Of a stretch of 34,851 nt of DNA, positions 14,874 through 23,540 are shown one piece after another. Made by a program: the position numbers and the translations under genes. This DNA comes from an uncultured Eubacterium sp. (GTDB lineage Bacteria; Bacillota; Clostridia; Lachnospirales; Lachnospiraceae): the NCBI GenBank assembly GCA_900550135.1, contig URQO01000015.1:1-34851 (forward strand). The letters are read 5' to 3'. Position 1 is the first letter of the stretch; every line of letters starts with the position of its first letter. Under the pieces are notes generated by a model. That model made no database searches and had not been told where the DNA came from. It worked only from the letters and a program-made list of their open reading frames with translations.

Positions 14874-15221
14874 ATGAAAAAAGCAACAATTTACATAAAA
14901 GATAAAAAACTAACTAATGTAAAAATAGCTGATAGTTTTTGTAGCAGATTTATGGGATTAATGGGAAAAAGCCCAAAGAATATTTCTGAAATGGGAGGTT
15001 TACTAATAAAACCATGTTCTCAGATTCATATGTTTTTTATGAAAACTCCAATAGATGTTGTTTATTTAGACAATGGGAATAAAATAGTAAAAATTGATTG
15101 TGATGTTCCAACAGGAGTTTGTTGCAAAAAAGTTAAAGAGAGTGTTGCTGTACTTGAGCTGCCTTGTGGTAGTGTTCAACAGCTTGGTTTAAAACAAAAT
15201 GACAAATTGGAGGTTTTATAA
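14874..15221 (+). CDS. DUF192 family protein
   Basis: A 115-residue protein of the DUF192 family, recognised by FCSRFMGLMGKSP near residue 23, GGLLIKPCSQIHMFFM and PIDVVYLD. Family members are small beta-barrel-like domains of unknown function, often exported, but no signal peptide is seen here. It lies 12 nt behind tadC and its stop overlaps the next start by one base, so it belongs to the Tad transcription unit. A role in pilus assembly is suggested only by position. Confidence 0.75.
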   Translation: MKKATIYIKDKKLTNVKIADSFCSRFMGLMGKSPKNISEMGGLLIKPCSQIHMFFMKTPIDVVYLDNGNKIVKIDCDVPTGVCCKKVKESVAVLELPCGSVQQLGLKQNDKLEVL

Positions 15222-15769
15222 TGGAAAAACAGGAAAAAGATACAATTGATAGTTTGAGACATGAATTGGAAAATGAAAACAGATTTACTGTTGCATGGCG
15301 TGGGTATAGTAAAAAAGAAGTAAATAATTATCTTCAGGATATTCAACAAAAGCATGTGGAGTCTGTTGAAGAAGAACAAAAAAAGACGAAATCTGAACAG
15401 AGCAAAAATGAACAATTGATGCTTCAAATAGAAAAGATGAATGAAAGAATTGAAGAGCTGCAAAGAAAGTTGGAAAATCGGGATGCAACAGAAAAGTCCG
15501 TAGTTCAAAAAATGATTGATGGATTAAAGGAAACTAATAGCAATCTGATGGATGAAAGTAGCAGAAAACAGATGAAGATTGCAGAATTGGAAGATAGAAT
15601 TAAAACTATGCAGGAAGATGTAATCAATTACACAGAAATGTTAGAAGCATTGGATAAACGTTTGAAAGAAATGCTCAATGAAAAGATAAGTCAGTGTAAT
15701 GATGTAATTGACGCATGGGAAATACAGTTTAAAAAAACAAAAAACAATATTAAAGAAAAGATCAAATAA
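15221..15769 (+). CDS. DivIVA-like coiled-coil protein in the Tad unit
   Basis: A 182-residue protein. Residues of about 20-40 (RFTVAWRGYSKKEVNNYL) resemble the N-terminal membrane-curvature motif of DivIVA/GpsB proteins, in which an aromatic or basic residue at the loop tip binds membrane. Residues 45-170 are almost pure coiled coil, rich in Glu, Lys, Gln and Met. It is translationally coupled to the DUF192 gene and followed by a terminator, making it the last gene of the Tad unit. DivIVA proteins recruit partners to cell poles, so this could place the Tad machine together with TadZ; that is inference. Confidence 0.6.
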   Translation: MEKQEKDTIDSLRHELENENRFTVAWRGYSKKEVNNYLQDIQQKHVESVEEEQKKTKSEQSKNEQLMLQIEKMNERIEELQRKLENRDATEKSVVQKMIDGLKETNSNLMDESSRKQMKIAELEDRIKTMQEDVINYTEMLEALDKRLKEMLNEKISQCNDVIDAWEIQFKKTKNNIKEKIK

Positions 15770-15784
15770 AACTGAATAATTCAG

Positions 15785-15826
15785 AAAAGTTGTTACTATT
15801 TTGAAAAATGGCAACAACTTTTTTAT
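15785..15826 (+). terminator. Intrinsic terminator ending the Tad unit
   Basis: AAAAGTTGTT (15785-15794) pairs with AACAACTTTT (about 15813-15822) and runs into more T residues; the loop is 18 nt and can partly pair. Confidence 0.75.
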
Positions 15827-15878
15827 TTAATAAAAATACTGAAAATACAACAAAATATTTGAGCAAAAGTAAAGTTCG

Positions 15879-15898
15879 TACATTTATTAATAAATGTA
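15879..15898 (+). promoter_or_regulatory. Perfect 20-bp palindrome, probable operator
   Basis: TACATTTATTAATAAATGTA reads identically on both strands. It ends 3 nt before the likely -10 TACAAT (15902-15907), so it occupies the spacer and -35 position of the ABC-transporter promoter. A dimeric repressor is expected; none is encoded beside it in this window. Confidence 0.7.
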
Positions 15899-15950
15899 TG
15901 GTACAATAGATTTTGGTGTGACTAAAACAGGTAATAAAAAAGGAGCAATT

Positions 15951-16658
15951 ATGCTAAAAATTGAAAATTTAACAAAGACTTATGGAGATAAAAAAGCAAT
16001 TGACAATCTTTCTTTGTCTATAAATGCCGGAGAAATATATGGATTTATTGGTCATAATGGAGCAGGTAAAACTACCACTTTAAAGTCTGTGGTGGGCATT
16101 TTACCATTTGATCAGGGAGAAATATACATAAATGGCAAATCTATTAAAAAATCACCATTAGAATGTAAAAAGGATATTGCGTACATACCGGACAATCCGG
16201 ATTTGTACGAGTTTATGACAGGCATAAAATATTTGAATTTTATTGCAGACATATATCAGGTGGATGCGGAAAAAAGAAAAGAGAGAATAAAAAAGTATGG
16301 GGATATTTTTGAAATAACAGACAATTTAGACCAACCCATCGCATCATATTCTCACGGAATGAAGCAAAAGCTTGCAATTATTTCAGCATGGCTTCACAAA
16401 CCAAAACTGATTATAATGGATGAGCCATTTGTTGGCTTGGACCCAAAGGCATCCCATTTGCTTAAAGAAATGATGAGACAGGTATGTGATGAAGGAGGAG
16501 CAATTTTCTTCTCAACTCATGTCCTTGAGGTGGCAGAAAAGTTGTGTGACAAAGTAGCTATCATAAAATCCGGCAAATTAATAAAAGATGGCTCTATGGA
16601 AGAGGTCAAAGGTGACGATAGCTTAGAAGAAGTATTTTTGGAGTTGGAGGATAAATAA
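15951..16658 (+). CDS. ABC transporter ATP-binding protein
   Basis: A 235-residue ABC ATPase of the NatA/multidrug-export type. Walker A GHNGAGKTTT, Q-loop region around IAYIPDNPDLYEF, signature SHGMKQK, Walker B LIIMDEP, D-loop GLDPKA and H-loop STHV are all present. ATG 15951 with AAGGAG upstream is preferred over an ATG 57 nt earlier that overlaps the promoter. The permease gene starts within its stop codon. Expression is probably controlled through the palindrome at 15879-15898. The substrate is unknown. Confidence 0.9.
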   Translation: MLKIENLTKTYGDKKAIDNLSLSINAGEIYGFIGHNGAGKTTTLKSVVGILPFDQGEIYINGKSIKKSPLECKKDIAYIPDNPDLYEFMTGIKYLNFIADIYQVDAEKRKERIKKYGDIFEITDNLDQPIASYSHGMKQKLAIISAWLHKPKLIIMDEPFVGLDPKASHLLKEMMRQVCDEGGAIFFSTHVLEVAEKLCDKVAIIKSGKLIKDGSMEEVKGDDSLEEVFLELEDK

Positions 16659-18280
16659 TGCTTGGACTTTTATTAAAAAAGCAAATGACAGAAATATTTC
16701 GTGGTTACTTTTATAGTTCAAAGAATAATAAAAAGCGTTCTGTAGGATCAACCATTGGATTTTTTATATTATATCTGTTTCTTATGGTAGGAGTGGTTGG
16801 TGGAATGTTTGTATATTTATCAATAACTTTATGTAAACCAATGTATGCGGCGAAAATGTCATGGCTTTATTTCGTTATAATGGCACTACTAGCCATAGTT
16901 TTGGGAACTTTGGGTAGTGTGTTCAACACATTTCAACAGTTGTACATATCAAAAGATAATGATTTGCTATTGTCAATGCCCATTCCAATCAGAAGTATTG
17001 TATTGGCAAGACTTGCCGGAGTTTATCTTTTAGGATTTATGTATTCGGCAGTAGTTATTATACCGTCAGTGATTGTATATTGGGTAGTGGCTGATATAAA
17101 TTCTAAGGTTATTATAGGTCCGGTTTTATTAACATTGCTTGTCTCGGTTGTGGTTTTGATTCTATCATGTGTCTTAGGCTGGGGTGTTGCAAAAATCAGC
17201 TTAAAACTAAAAAATAAAAGTTTTATTACTGTTATTTTTTCGTTATTATTTATTGGACTATATTATTTTGTATATTATAAAGTAGAAAAGATTTTACAGG
17301 AATTACTTACAAATCTGGCTGTATATGGCAATGAAGTAAAAGCCAAAGCAAATATTTTATATTTATTTGGAAAAATTGGTGAGGGTTACATACCTTCAAT
17401 GATTGGATTTACAGTGACTTTAGTAGCCGTTACAGTTTTGGTTTTGGCTATTATTTCGAAGAGTTTTATAAAAATTGCCACATCTCAGGGAACTGTGGCA
17501 AAGGTGCGATACAAAGAAAAGATAATTAAGGAAAAGAGTCCTTTTAAAGCTCTTCTTGAAAAAGAGATGAAGAAGTTTACATCCAATGCAAACTATATGC
17601 TTAACTGTGGGTTTGGTTCGATATTTGTGATTCTTTTTGGTGGATTGATTTTAATAAAAAAAGAACTTATATTTGAAATAATAGATGGATTTGTACAAAC
17701 CACTTCAAGTATGGATATAACGGTTTGTGAAGGTGATATAGTTATTATTTTTATTACAGTTATATGTGCATTAATTGCTTTAAATGATATGGTTGTGCCC
17801 TCAGTTTCTCTTGAGGGAAAAAGTATATGGATATTGCAATCACTTCCTGTTAAACCTTGGAATATTTTAAAAGCAAAAATTTGCGTTCAGTTAATAATAA
17901 CAGGCATTCCAATGATTTTTTGCCAGATATGTATGTTGTTGATAATGAGGTCAAGTGTTATAGAATTGATACTTGCAATGCTAATTCCAATTGCATTTTT
18001 AGTGTTTATTACATTGTTTGGAATGTATTTGGGAATAAAACGACCAAATCTTACATGGACAAATGAAATAACACCAATAAAGCAAAGTCTCAGTGTGGCT
18101 ATTGCAATGTTTGGAGGAATGGCTGTACCTGTAGTAATGTGTACTATATATTTAGTTATTGCAAAGCCTATAGGAAGTGTGGTATATATGTGTCTGGTTT
18201 TAGTATTAATGCTTGCTGGTAGTGGCATATTTTATATGTGGCTTAAAAAGAAAGGTTCAGAATTGTTTGCCAAATTATAA
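16658..18280 (+). CDS. ABC-2 type transporter permease
   Basis: A 540-residue membrane protein with about 12 hydrophobic segments, including SVGSTIGFFILYLFLMVGVV near the start and repeated clusters to the C-terminus. It has the motif DNDLLLSMPIPIRSI around residue 105 and again SLEGKSIWILQSLPV near 390, typical of large two-fold ABC-2 permeases in Firmicutes. Its ATG overlaps the stop of the ATPase gene by one base, so the two form one exporter. Substrate not predictable. Confidence 0.82.
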   Translation: MLGLLLKKQMTEIFRGYFYSSKNNKKRSVGSTIGFFILYLFLMVGVVGGMFVYLSITLCKPMYAAKMSWLYFVIMALLAIVLGTLGSVFNTFQQLYISKDNDLLLSMPIPIRSIVLARLAGVYLLGFMYSAVVIIPSVIVYWVVADINSKVIIGPVLLTLLVSVVVLILSCVLGWGVAKISLKLKNKSFITVIFSLLFIGLYYFVYYKVEKILQELLTNLAVYGNEVKAKANILYLFGKIGEGYIPSMIGFTVTLVAVTVLVLAIISKSFIKIATSQGTVAKVRYKEKIIKEKSPFKALLEKEMKKFTSNANYMLNCGFGSIFVILFGGLILIKKELIFEIIDGFVQTTSSMDITVCEGDIVIIFITVICALIALNDMVVPSVSLEGKSIWILQSLPVKPWNILKAKICVQLIITGIPMIFCQICMLLIMRSSVIELILAMLIPIAFLVFITLFGMYLGIKRPNLTWTNEITPIKQSLSVAIAMFGGMAVPVVMCTIYLVIAKPIGSVVYMCLVLVLMLAGSGIFYMWLKKKGSELFAKL

Positions 18281-18313
18281 GTGAAAATATATACAAAGGA
18301 AAAGGAAGATAAA

Positions 18314-19705
18314 ATGCTATCAATTATAGAAAAAATAAATTCTGTTGTTAATGATTTTATATGGGGAGTGCCGGCAATGATATGCATCATTGGTGTTGGT
18401 CTGGTTCTAAGTTTCAGGACCAGATTTTTGCAGGTTAGAAAATTCCCATATGCAATAAAAGTTACAATTGGAAGAATGTTCAAAAAAAAGGAAGTAGTAG
18501 ATGGTGCAATGACGCCTTTTCAGGCAGTTTGTACAGCTTTGGCGGCAACTGTTGGTACTGGAAATATTGCAGGGGTAGCAGGAGCAATTGCAATAGGTGG
18601 ACCGGGTGCAGTTTTTTGGATGTGGATTTCTGCTATTCTTGGTATGTGTACCAAATTTTCCGAAGTTACTTTAGCAGTACATTTTAGAGAGAAGAATGAA
18701 AAAGGTGAATGGGTCGGTGGACCTATGTATTACATCAAAAACGGTTTGAAGAAACATTGGCATTGGCTTGCATATTTGTTTTCAATTTTTGGTGTACTTA
18801 CAGTGTTTGGAACGGGAAACGCAACACAGGTAAATACTATTACTACGGCAATTGATTCAGCTTTAGAGAATTATGGTATTGTTGCAACAAAAAATGCAAG
18901 TACAGTTAATCTGATTATTGGTATTGTTTTGGCTGGTTTACTTGCACTTATATTGCTTGGCGGAATTAAAAGAATCGGTCAGGTTACAGAAAAGTTAGTG
19001 CCGTTTATGGCTTTATTATATGTTGTATTTGCATTAGGAGTTGTTTTGTTGAATATACAAAATGTACCGTCAGTCTTTTCTTCAATTGTTGAAGGAGCAT
19101 TCAATCCTGCATCGGTTACAGGTGGCGTTGTTGGAAGTGTCTTCTTAAGTATGAAGAAGGGAATTTCAAGAGGTATCTTCTCCAATGAAGCAGGTCTTGG
19201 TACAGGTTCAATTGCCCATGCATGTGCTGATACAAGAAAGCCTGTAAAGCAGGGATTTTTTGGAATCTTTGAAGTATTCGTTGATACAATTGTTATTTGT
19301 ACGCTAACTGCGTTAGTTATTTTATGTAGCGGTGTTCCTGTAAACTTTGGAAGTGCAGCAGGCGCAGAACTTACTATTTCAGGTTTTACATCTACATATG
19401 GTAGCTGGGTATCAATCTTCACAGCCATTGCAATGTGTTGTTTCGCATTTTCTACAATTGTTGGTTGGGGATTGTATGGTGCACGATGTATAGAATTTTT
19501 ATTTGGCTCTAAAGTAAACAAGCCATTTATGTTGGTATATTCGCTTGTAGCAATTGTTGGAGCAACAATGAATTTAGACTTGTTGTGGAGCATTGCTGAA
19601 ACCTTTAATGGTCTTATGGCAATACCAAACTTAATTGCAGTGCTCTTGTTGTCCGGAGTTGTGGTAAAACTACTGAAGAAATATTTCGAAAAAGAAAAGG
19701 AATAG
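18314..19705 (+). CDS. Alanine/glycine:cation symporter (AGCS family)
   Basis: A 463-residue transporter with about 11 membrane segments. AGCS signatures: CTALAATVGTGNIAGVAGAI (cation-binding region), GPGAVFWMWISAILGM, EWVGGPMYYI and GIFSNEAGLGTGSIAHACA. It imports alanine or glycine with Na+ or H+. ATG 18314 with AAAGGAAG is chosen over a GTG at 18281 that lacks a ribosome site. It follows the ABC permease by 33 nt with no terminator, so may be read from the same promoter; a clear terminator follows it. Confidence 0.9.
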   Translation: MLSIIEKINSVVNDFIWGVPAMICIIGVGLVLSFRTRFLQVRKFPYAIKVTIGRMFKKKEVVDGAMTPFQAVCTALAATVGTGNIAGVAGAIAIGGPGAVFWMWISAILGMCTKFSEVTLAVHFREKNEKGEWVGGPMYYIKNGLKKHWHWLAYLFSIFGVLTVFGTGNATQVNTITTAIDSALENYGIVATKNASTVNLIIGIVLAGLLALILLGGIKRIGQVTEKLVPFMALLYVVFALGVVLLNIQNVPSVFSSIVEGAFNPASVTGGVVGSVFLSMKKGISRGIFSNEAGLGTGSIAHACADTRKPVKQGFFGIFEVFVDTIVICTLTALVILCSGVPVNFGSAAGAELTISGFTSTYGSWVSIFTAIAMCCFAFSTIVGWGLYGARCIEFLFGSKVNKPFMLVYSLVAIVGATMNLDLLWSIAETFNGLMAIPNLIAVLLLSGVVVKLLKKYFEKEKE

Positions 19706-19771
19706 AAAGACACAGAATTTTGTATGAGAATTTTTATATAATGTAATAATAGTTTTATACGATAAGAATTG

Positions 19772-19833
19772 AAAAGGATGTAAATTTGAAAATGCTGATA
19801 TATTAAGCAAATTTCGATATTACATCCTTTTTT
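19772..19833 (+). terminator. Intrinsic terminator of the symporter unit
   Basis: AAAAGGATGTAA (19772-19783) pairs with TTACATCCTTTT (19820-19831), with inner arms AAATTTG (19782-19788) and CAAATTT (19808-19814), followed by more T. The two pairings overlap slightly, so exact folding is open. Confidence 0.75.
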
Positions 19834-19978
19834 AGACTCTTTGTTAAGAGTGAGGGCAATTTTAATCTAAAGCAAATTTATATATAAAAAATGATTTGAC
19901 TAGAGTGAGAAATATCCAAGTTAATTTAATAGCATTTCTTACATTTAATAAAGGTACAATACGGAAAAATAATTATAG

Positions 19979-20356
19979 TACAAGTTTTTTGGAGAAAACT
20001 GAGAAAAATGTTGTACTAAAATCGAAAAATACTTTATCAAACTAAAGTTAGAAAATAAAAAGTACAATATTTTTTTGAAAAAGTGAAAAGAATATTGTAA
20101 AAAAATAAATACGCTTAATCTTTTTTTAGGAAAGTGACAAAAAATACAACAATTTTGAGATATAATGAAAGAAATATTGTAAAAAATAAATACAGTTAAT
20201 CTTTTTAAAGCAAAATCTGGCAATGTGCAACTTTTTGAATAAAAAATACACAAAAAAGTTGTCATAAACAAGAAAAAAAGTAAAAATTTTGTTAAAATAG
20301 GGTAAATAGCGAGGCAATACAACTTTTTCGGTAAAAAAATCACCACAAAAGTTGCA
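19979..20356. repeat. Degenerate tandem array of about 83-bp hairpin units
   Basis: Units begin near 19979, 20063, 20145, 20227 and 20318, so the period is about 82-91 bp. Each starts with TACAA or GCAA and after about 35 nt reaches TTGTA, TTGTC or TTGCA, allowing a hairpin; in the second unit TACAATATT (20063-20071) pairs perfectly with AATATTGTA (20091-20099). The first three also align between the hairpins; units 2 and 3 share AAATAAATAC and TTAATCTTTTT. The array fills much of the 840-bp gene-free stretch 19706-20545. A 179-residue minus-strand frame across it is Phe-rich and mirrors the repeat, so I do not call it a gene. Function unknown. Confidence 0.55.
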
Positions 20357-20426
20357 TATAGTAAAAATAAATTACCACAAAAGTTGCACGTTGCGGGAAA
20401 AACGAGATTTCCCACAAAAGTCACAC
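20343..20426. repeat. Three copies of a CCACAAAAGT motif
   Basis: CCACAAAAGTTGCA occurs at 20343 and 20375, and the related CCACAAAAGTCACA at 20412. Spacings are 32 and 37 bp. The motif overlaps the end of the hairpin array and lies just upstream of the lysozyme promoter, so it could be a regulator binding site. Confidence 0.45.
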
Positions 20427-20440
20427 AGAGTGGGGAAATA

Positions 20441-20469
20441 TTGTCAAATATAAACTGACAAAATATGAT
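20441..20469 (+). promoter_or_regulatory. Promoter of the GH25 lysozyme gene
   Basis: TTGTCA (20441-20446), 17 bp, TATGAT (20464-20469). A second overlapping option is CTGACA with TATACA. The leader would be about 70 nt. Confidence 0.55.
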
Positions 20470-20545
20470 AAAATGAATATACATGAAATAAGCAACATAA
20501 CAAGAATTATCAAATAAATAAAAACTATTCTATAGGAGAACAAGC

Positions 20546-21913
20546 ATGAAAAAAAGAACAAAGAAAATGATAAAGAAAAAAATAAAAAGCATCATAGCAA
20601 TTATATGCTGTTTTGCAGTGTGTCAGACTTCAGTTCAGGCAGCAGTGACTCCATGGACAAATGTAAACGGAGTTTTTTACAATGACAAAGGTCAGGTTAT
20701 AAAGGGGGCACTGGCAAAAGGAATTGATGTCAGTCATCACGAAGGAGCAATAGACTGGTCAAAAGTAAAACAGTCGGACATTACATTTGCAATCATAAGG
20801 TGCGGATATGGAAATGATGATACAACTCAGGATGACAGATATTTTAAAGAAAACATAGCAGGCTGTAGGGAAAATGATATTACCTATGGTATTTACATAT
20901 ATTCATACGCTACAACAAAGGCAATGGCAAAAAGTGAGGCAAGCCATGTACTTCGTCTTATTAAGGAAGCAGATGCAAATCCAACTATGCCAATATACTA
21001 TGACTTGGAAGACAAAATTCAGGAAAATCTGTCAAAGACCAAGCTTGGTGATATAGCTGAAACATTTGCAAATGAAATCACTAAGGCAGGATACAAAATG
21101 GGTGTATATGCCAACCTTTACTGGTGGAACAACAAACTGACAGATTCAAGATTTAGTAAATGGGACAAGTGGGTGGCACAGTACAATTCAGAATGTGAAT
21201 ATGAAAGCAAATATAATATTTGGCAGTATACAGAAACAGGTGCCGTAGATGGCATATCAGCAAAGATTGATGTAAATATTTTATTGTCAAAAGAATGTAG
21301 CATAGAAGGTCACCAATATAAAATTAAGTCGGTTATAAATAAAGCCACTAAAACAGAAAATGGAAAAGCAACATATGTGTGCAAGGTATGTGGCAGTGAA
21401 AAGACAGACAAGATATACAAAGCCACATCAATTACTTTAGATAAGACAAGCTATACTTACAATGGGAAAAAGAAAAAACCGTCAGTAAAGATTAAGGATT
21501 CAAAAGGTGTAAAAATATCTGAAAAATACTACACTATTCAGTATAAAGATAATGTAAAACCTGGAAAAGCAACAGTTAAAGTAACACTTAAAGATGCATA
21601 TCAGGGCACTTTTACAAAGACATTTATAATCAAGCCTGAAAAAGTAAAAACAGTTAAAATATCAAATAAAAAAAGCAGTTCATTTAAGGCAAAGTGGAAA
21701 AAGGTAAAATATGCATCAGGCTACGAAATAGTTTACGCAGACAATATAAAATTTAAAAGAAGCAAAAAAGTAACTGTAAAAAATGTTTCATCAAAAACCA
21801 TAAAAACCATAACCAAAGGAAAGAAACATTATATAAAAATAAGAGCTTTTAAGAAAAATGGAACAAAGAAAATATACGGCCCATGGAGCAGCAAAAAAAC
21901 TGTATTAAAATAA
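20546..21913 (+). CDS. Secreted GH25 lysozyme with Ig-like and Fn3-like domains
   Basis: A 455-residue exported wall hydrolase. A very basic head and hydrophobic core (IIAIICCFAVCQTSVQA) form the signal peptide. Residues of about 55-250 are a GH25 muramidase: KGIDVSHHEGAIDWSKVK with the first acidic residue, IYYDLEDK with the catalytic acids, and WQYTETG near the end. Next come a small Cys/His module (ECSIEGHQY, then YVCKVCGSEK), an Ig-like repeat (TSYTYNGKKKKPSVKI, KATVKVTLKD) related to that in the secreted MBL protein at 3022-4281, and a C-terminal Fn3-like domain. It cleaves N-acetylmuramyl linkages in peptidoglycan. GGAG precedes the start. Confidence 0.85.
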   Translation: MKKRTKKMIKKKIKSIIAIICCFAVCQTSVQAAVTPWTNVNGVFYNDKGQVIKGALAKGIDVSHHEGAIDWSKVKQSDITFAIIRCGYGNDDTTQDDRYFKENIAGCRENDITYGIYIYSYATTKAMAKSEASHVLRLIKEADANPTMPIYYDLEDKIQENLSKTKLGDIAETFANEITKAGYKMGVYANLYWWNNKLTDSRFSKWDKWVAQYNSECEYESKYNIWQYTETGAVDGISAKIDVNILLSKECSIEGHQYKIKSVINKATKTENGKATYVCKVCGSEKTDKIYKATSITLDKTSYTYNGKKKKPSVKIKDSKGVKISEKYYTIQYKDNVKPGKATVKVTLKDAYQGTFTKTFIIKPEKVKTVKISNKKSSSFKAKWKKVKYASGYEIVYADNIKFKRSKKVTVKNVSSKTIKTITKGKKHYIKIRAFKKNGTKKIYGPWSSKKTVLK

Positions 21914-21969
21914 TTTGAAAAAGGTGATACAACAAATAAAGTTTAGACCTATGATTTGAGTTTTTCCAA

Positions 21970-21999
21970 TTGAATAATAGTATCAATGTATGGTAAAAT
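21970..21999 (+). promoter_or_regulatory. Promoter of the DUF1846 gene
   Basis: TTGAAT (21970-21975), 18 bp, TAAAAT (21994-21999), with TG one base upstream of the -10. Confidence 0.5.
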
Positions 22000-22046
22000 A
22001 CTTTGGTTAAGAAAATGAGATAAGAAACAAAAGAGGTTAAGTAAAA

Positions 22047-23540
22047 ATGTTAAAAAAGGGATTTGATAATGAGAAATATCTAAAAATGCAGTCAGAGCAT
22101 ATTAAAGAAAGAATTGCACAGTTTGGAAACAAGCTGTATTTAGAGTTTGGTGGAAAGTTGTTTGACGACTTTCACGCATCAAGAGTTTTGCCGGGATTTG
22201 AACCGGATTCAAAGCTTCAGATGTTGTTGCAGTTAAAAGACCAGGCAGAAATAGTTATTGTCATTAGTGCAGAAGACATAGAAGGAAACAAAGTCAGAGG
22301 GGACTATGGCATTACATACGATATGGATGTGTTAAGACTTATTGACGAGTTTAAGTCTATAGGTTTGTTTGTGGGCAGTGTATGTCTTACAAAATTTGCA
22401 GGTCAGCCTTCTGCCGAAATGTTTATAAACAGACTGGATTCAATGGGAATAAAGTCATACAAGCATTACAAAATACCGGGATATCCAAGCAACGTTGAAT
22501 ATATTGTCAGCGATGAAGGCTATGGAAAAAATGATTACATTGAAACAGAAAGACCTTTGGTAGTGGTCACTGCACCGGGACCGGGAAGCGGAAAGATGGC
22601 AGTGTGCCTTTCACAGCTTTACCATGAACACAAAAGAGGTGTAGATGCAGGATATGCAAAATACGAAACATTCCCAATCTGGAATATTCCACTAAAACAT
22701 CCTGTAAACCTTGCATATGAAGCAGCAACAGCAGATTTAAATGATGTAAACATGATTGACTCATTTCATTTGGAAGCATATGGAGAGACAGTTGTCAACT
22801 ACAATAGAGATTGCGAAATATTCCCTGTAGTTCATGCAATGTTTGAGCTTATTTACGGAAAAAGTCCATACAAATCACCTACAGACATGGGCGTAAACAT
22901 GGCGGGAAACTGTATAGTTGATGATCAGGTATGCCGTGAGGCTTCAAAGCAGGAAATCATCAGAAGATATTATAAGAGTCTGTGTGAAAAGAGAAGAAAT
23001 GGTTCTACAAAGGATGATATATACAAGCTTGAGTTGCTTATGAAACAGGCAGAAATCACTGTTGAAGACAGAAAAGTTACTGTGGCAGCACTTGAAAGAG
23101 AAAAAGAAAACGGTGGAAAGCCGTCTATGGCAATTGAGTTACCAAATGGAACTATTGTAACAGGTGGAACAAGCGAATTGCTTGGAGCTGCATCATCAGC
23201 TTTGCTAAATGCATTAAAGGCATTGGCAGGTATAGACAAAGATGTAAAACTTATTGAGCCAAGTGCAATTGATCCAATACAGACATTGAAAATAAATTAT
23301 CTTGGCAGCAAAAATCCAAGACTTCATACAGATGAGGTGCTTACAGCATTGTCAGCAACAGCTGCAAACAGTGAAACAGCCATGCTTGCTATGAAACAGC
23401 TTCCTGAATTAAAAGGATGTGATGCACATTCAAGCGTTTTACTTTCAAATGTAGATGAAAAGATTCTTAAAAAACTTGGAATCCAACTGACATGTGAACC
23501 AAAATATGAAGAAGATGGCAGAATGTATCACAAAGATTAA
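22047..23540 (+). CDS. DUF1846 family protein
   Basis: A 497-residue cytoplasmic protein of the DUF1846 family, common in Clostridia and streptococci and of unknown function. Recognisable stretches: LYLEFGGKLFDDFHASRVLP, FAGQPSAEMFINRL, VVVTAPGPGSGKMAVCLSQL (a P-loop-like segment near residue 175) and GVNMAGNCIVDD. Length is normal. AGAGG precedes the start. Its stop directly abuts the stop of the convergent tetR gene with no base between, so the two transcripts must overlap at their 3' ends. Confidence 0.85.
   Translation: MLKKGFDNEKYLKMQSEHIKERIAQFGNKLYLEFGGKLFDDFHASRVLPGFEPDSKLQMLLQLKDQAEIVIVISAEDIEGNKVRGDYGITYDMDVLRLIDEFKSIGLFVGSVCLTKFAGQPSAEMFINRLDSMGIKSYKHYKIPGYPSNVEYIVSDEGYGKNDYIETERPLVVVTAPGPGSGKMAVCLSQLYHEHKRGVDAGYAKYETFPIWNIPLKHPVNLAYEAATADLNDVNMIDSFHLEAYGETVVNYNRDCEIFPVVHAMFELIYGKSPYKSPTDMGVNMAGNCIVDDQVCREASKQEIIRRYYKSLCEKRRNGSTKDDIYKLELLMKQAEITVEDRKVTVAALEREKENGGKPSMAIELPNGTIVTGGTSELLGAASSALLNALKALAGIDKDVKLIEPSAIDPIQTLKINYLGSKNPRLHTDEVLTALSATAANSETAMLAMKQLPELKGCDAHSSVLLSNVDEKILKKLGIQLTCEPKYEEDGRMYHKD

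Noticed and set aside
18979..19713. A 244-residue minus-strand frame opposite the symporter gene
   Set aside because: It is a shadow of a clearly coding gene with AGCS motifs on the plus strand and has no family resemblance.
20343..20426. Possible CRISPR-like array
   Set aside because: Only three short repeats with unequal spacing, AT-rich related spacers and no cas genes.
19945..20484. A 179-residue minus-strand open frame
   Set aside because: It is Phe/Leu/Ile-rich, lacks a good ribosome site and its protein repeats of about 28 residues simply mirror the 83-bp DNA repeat array.
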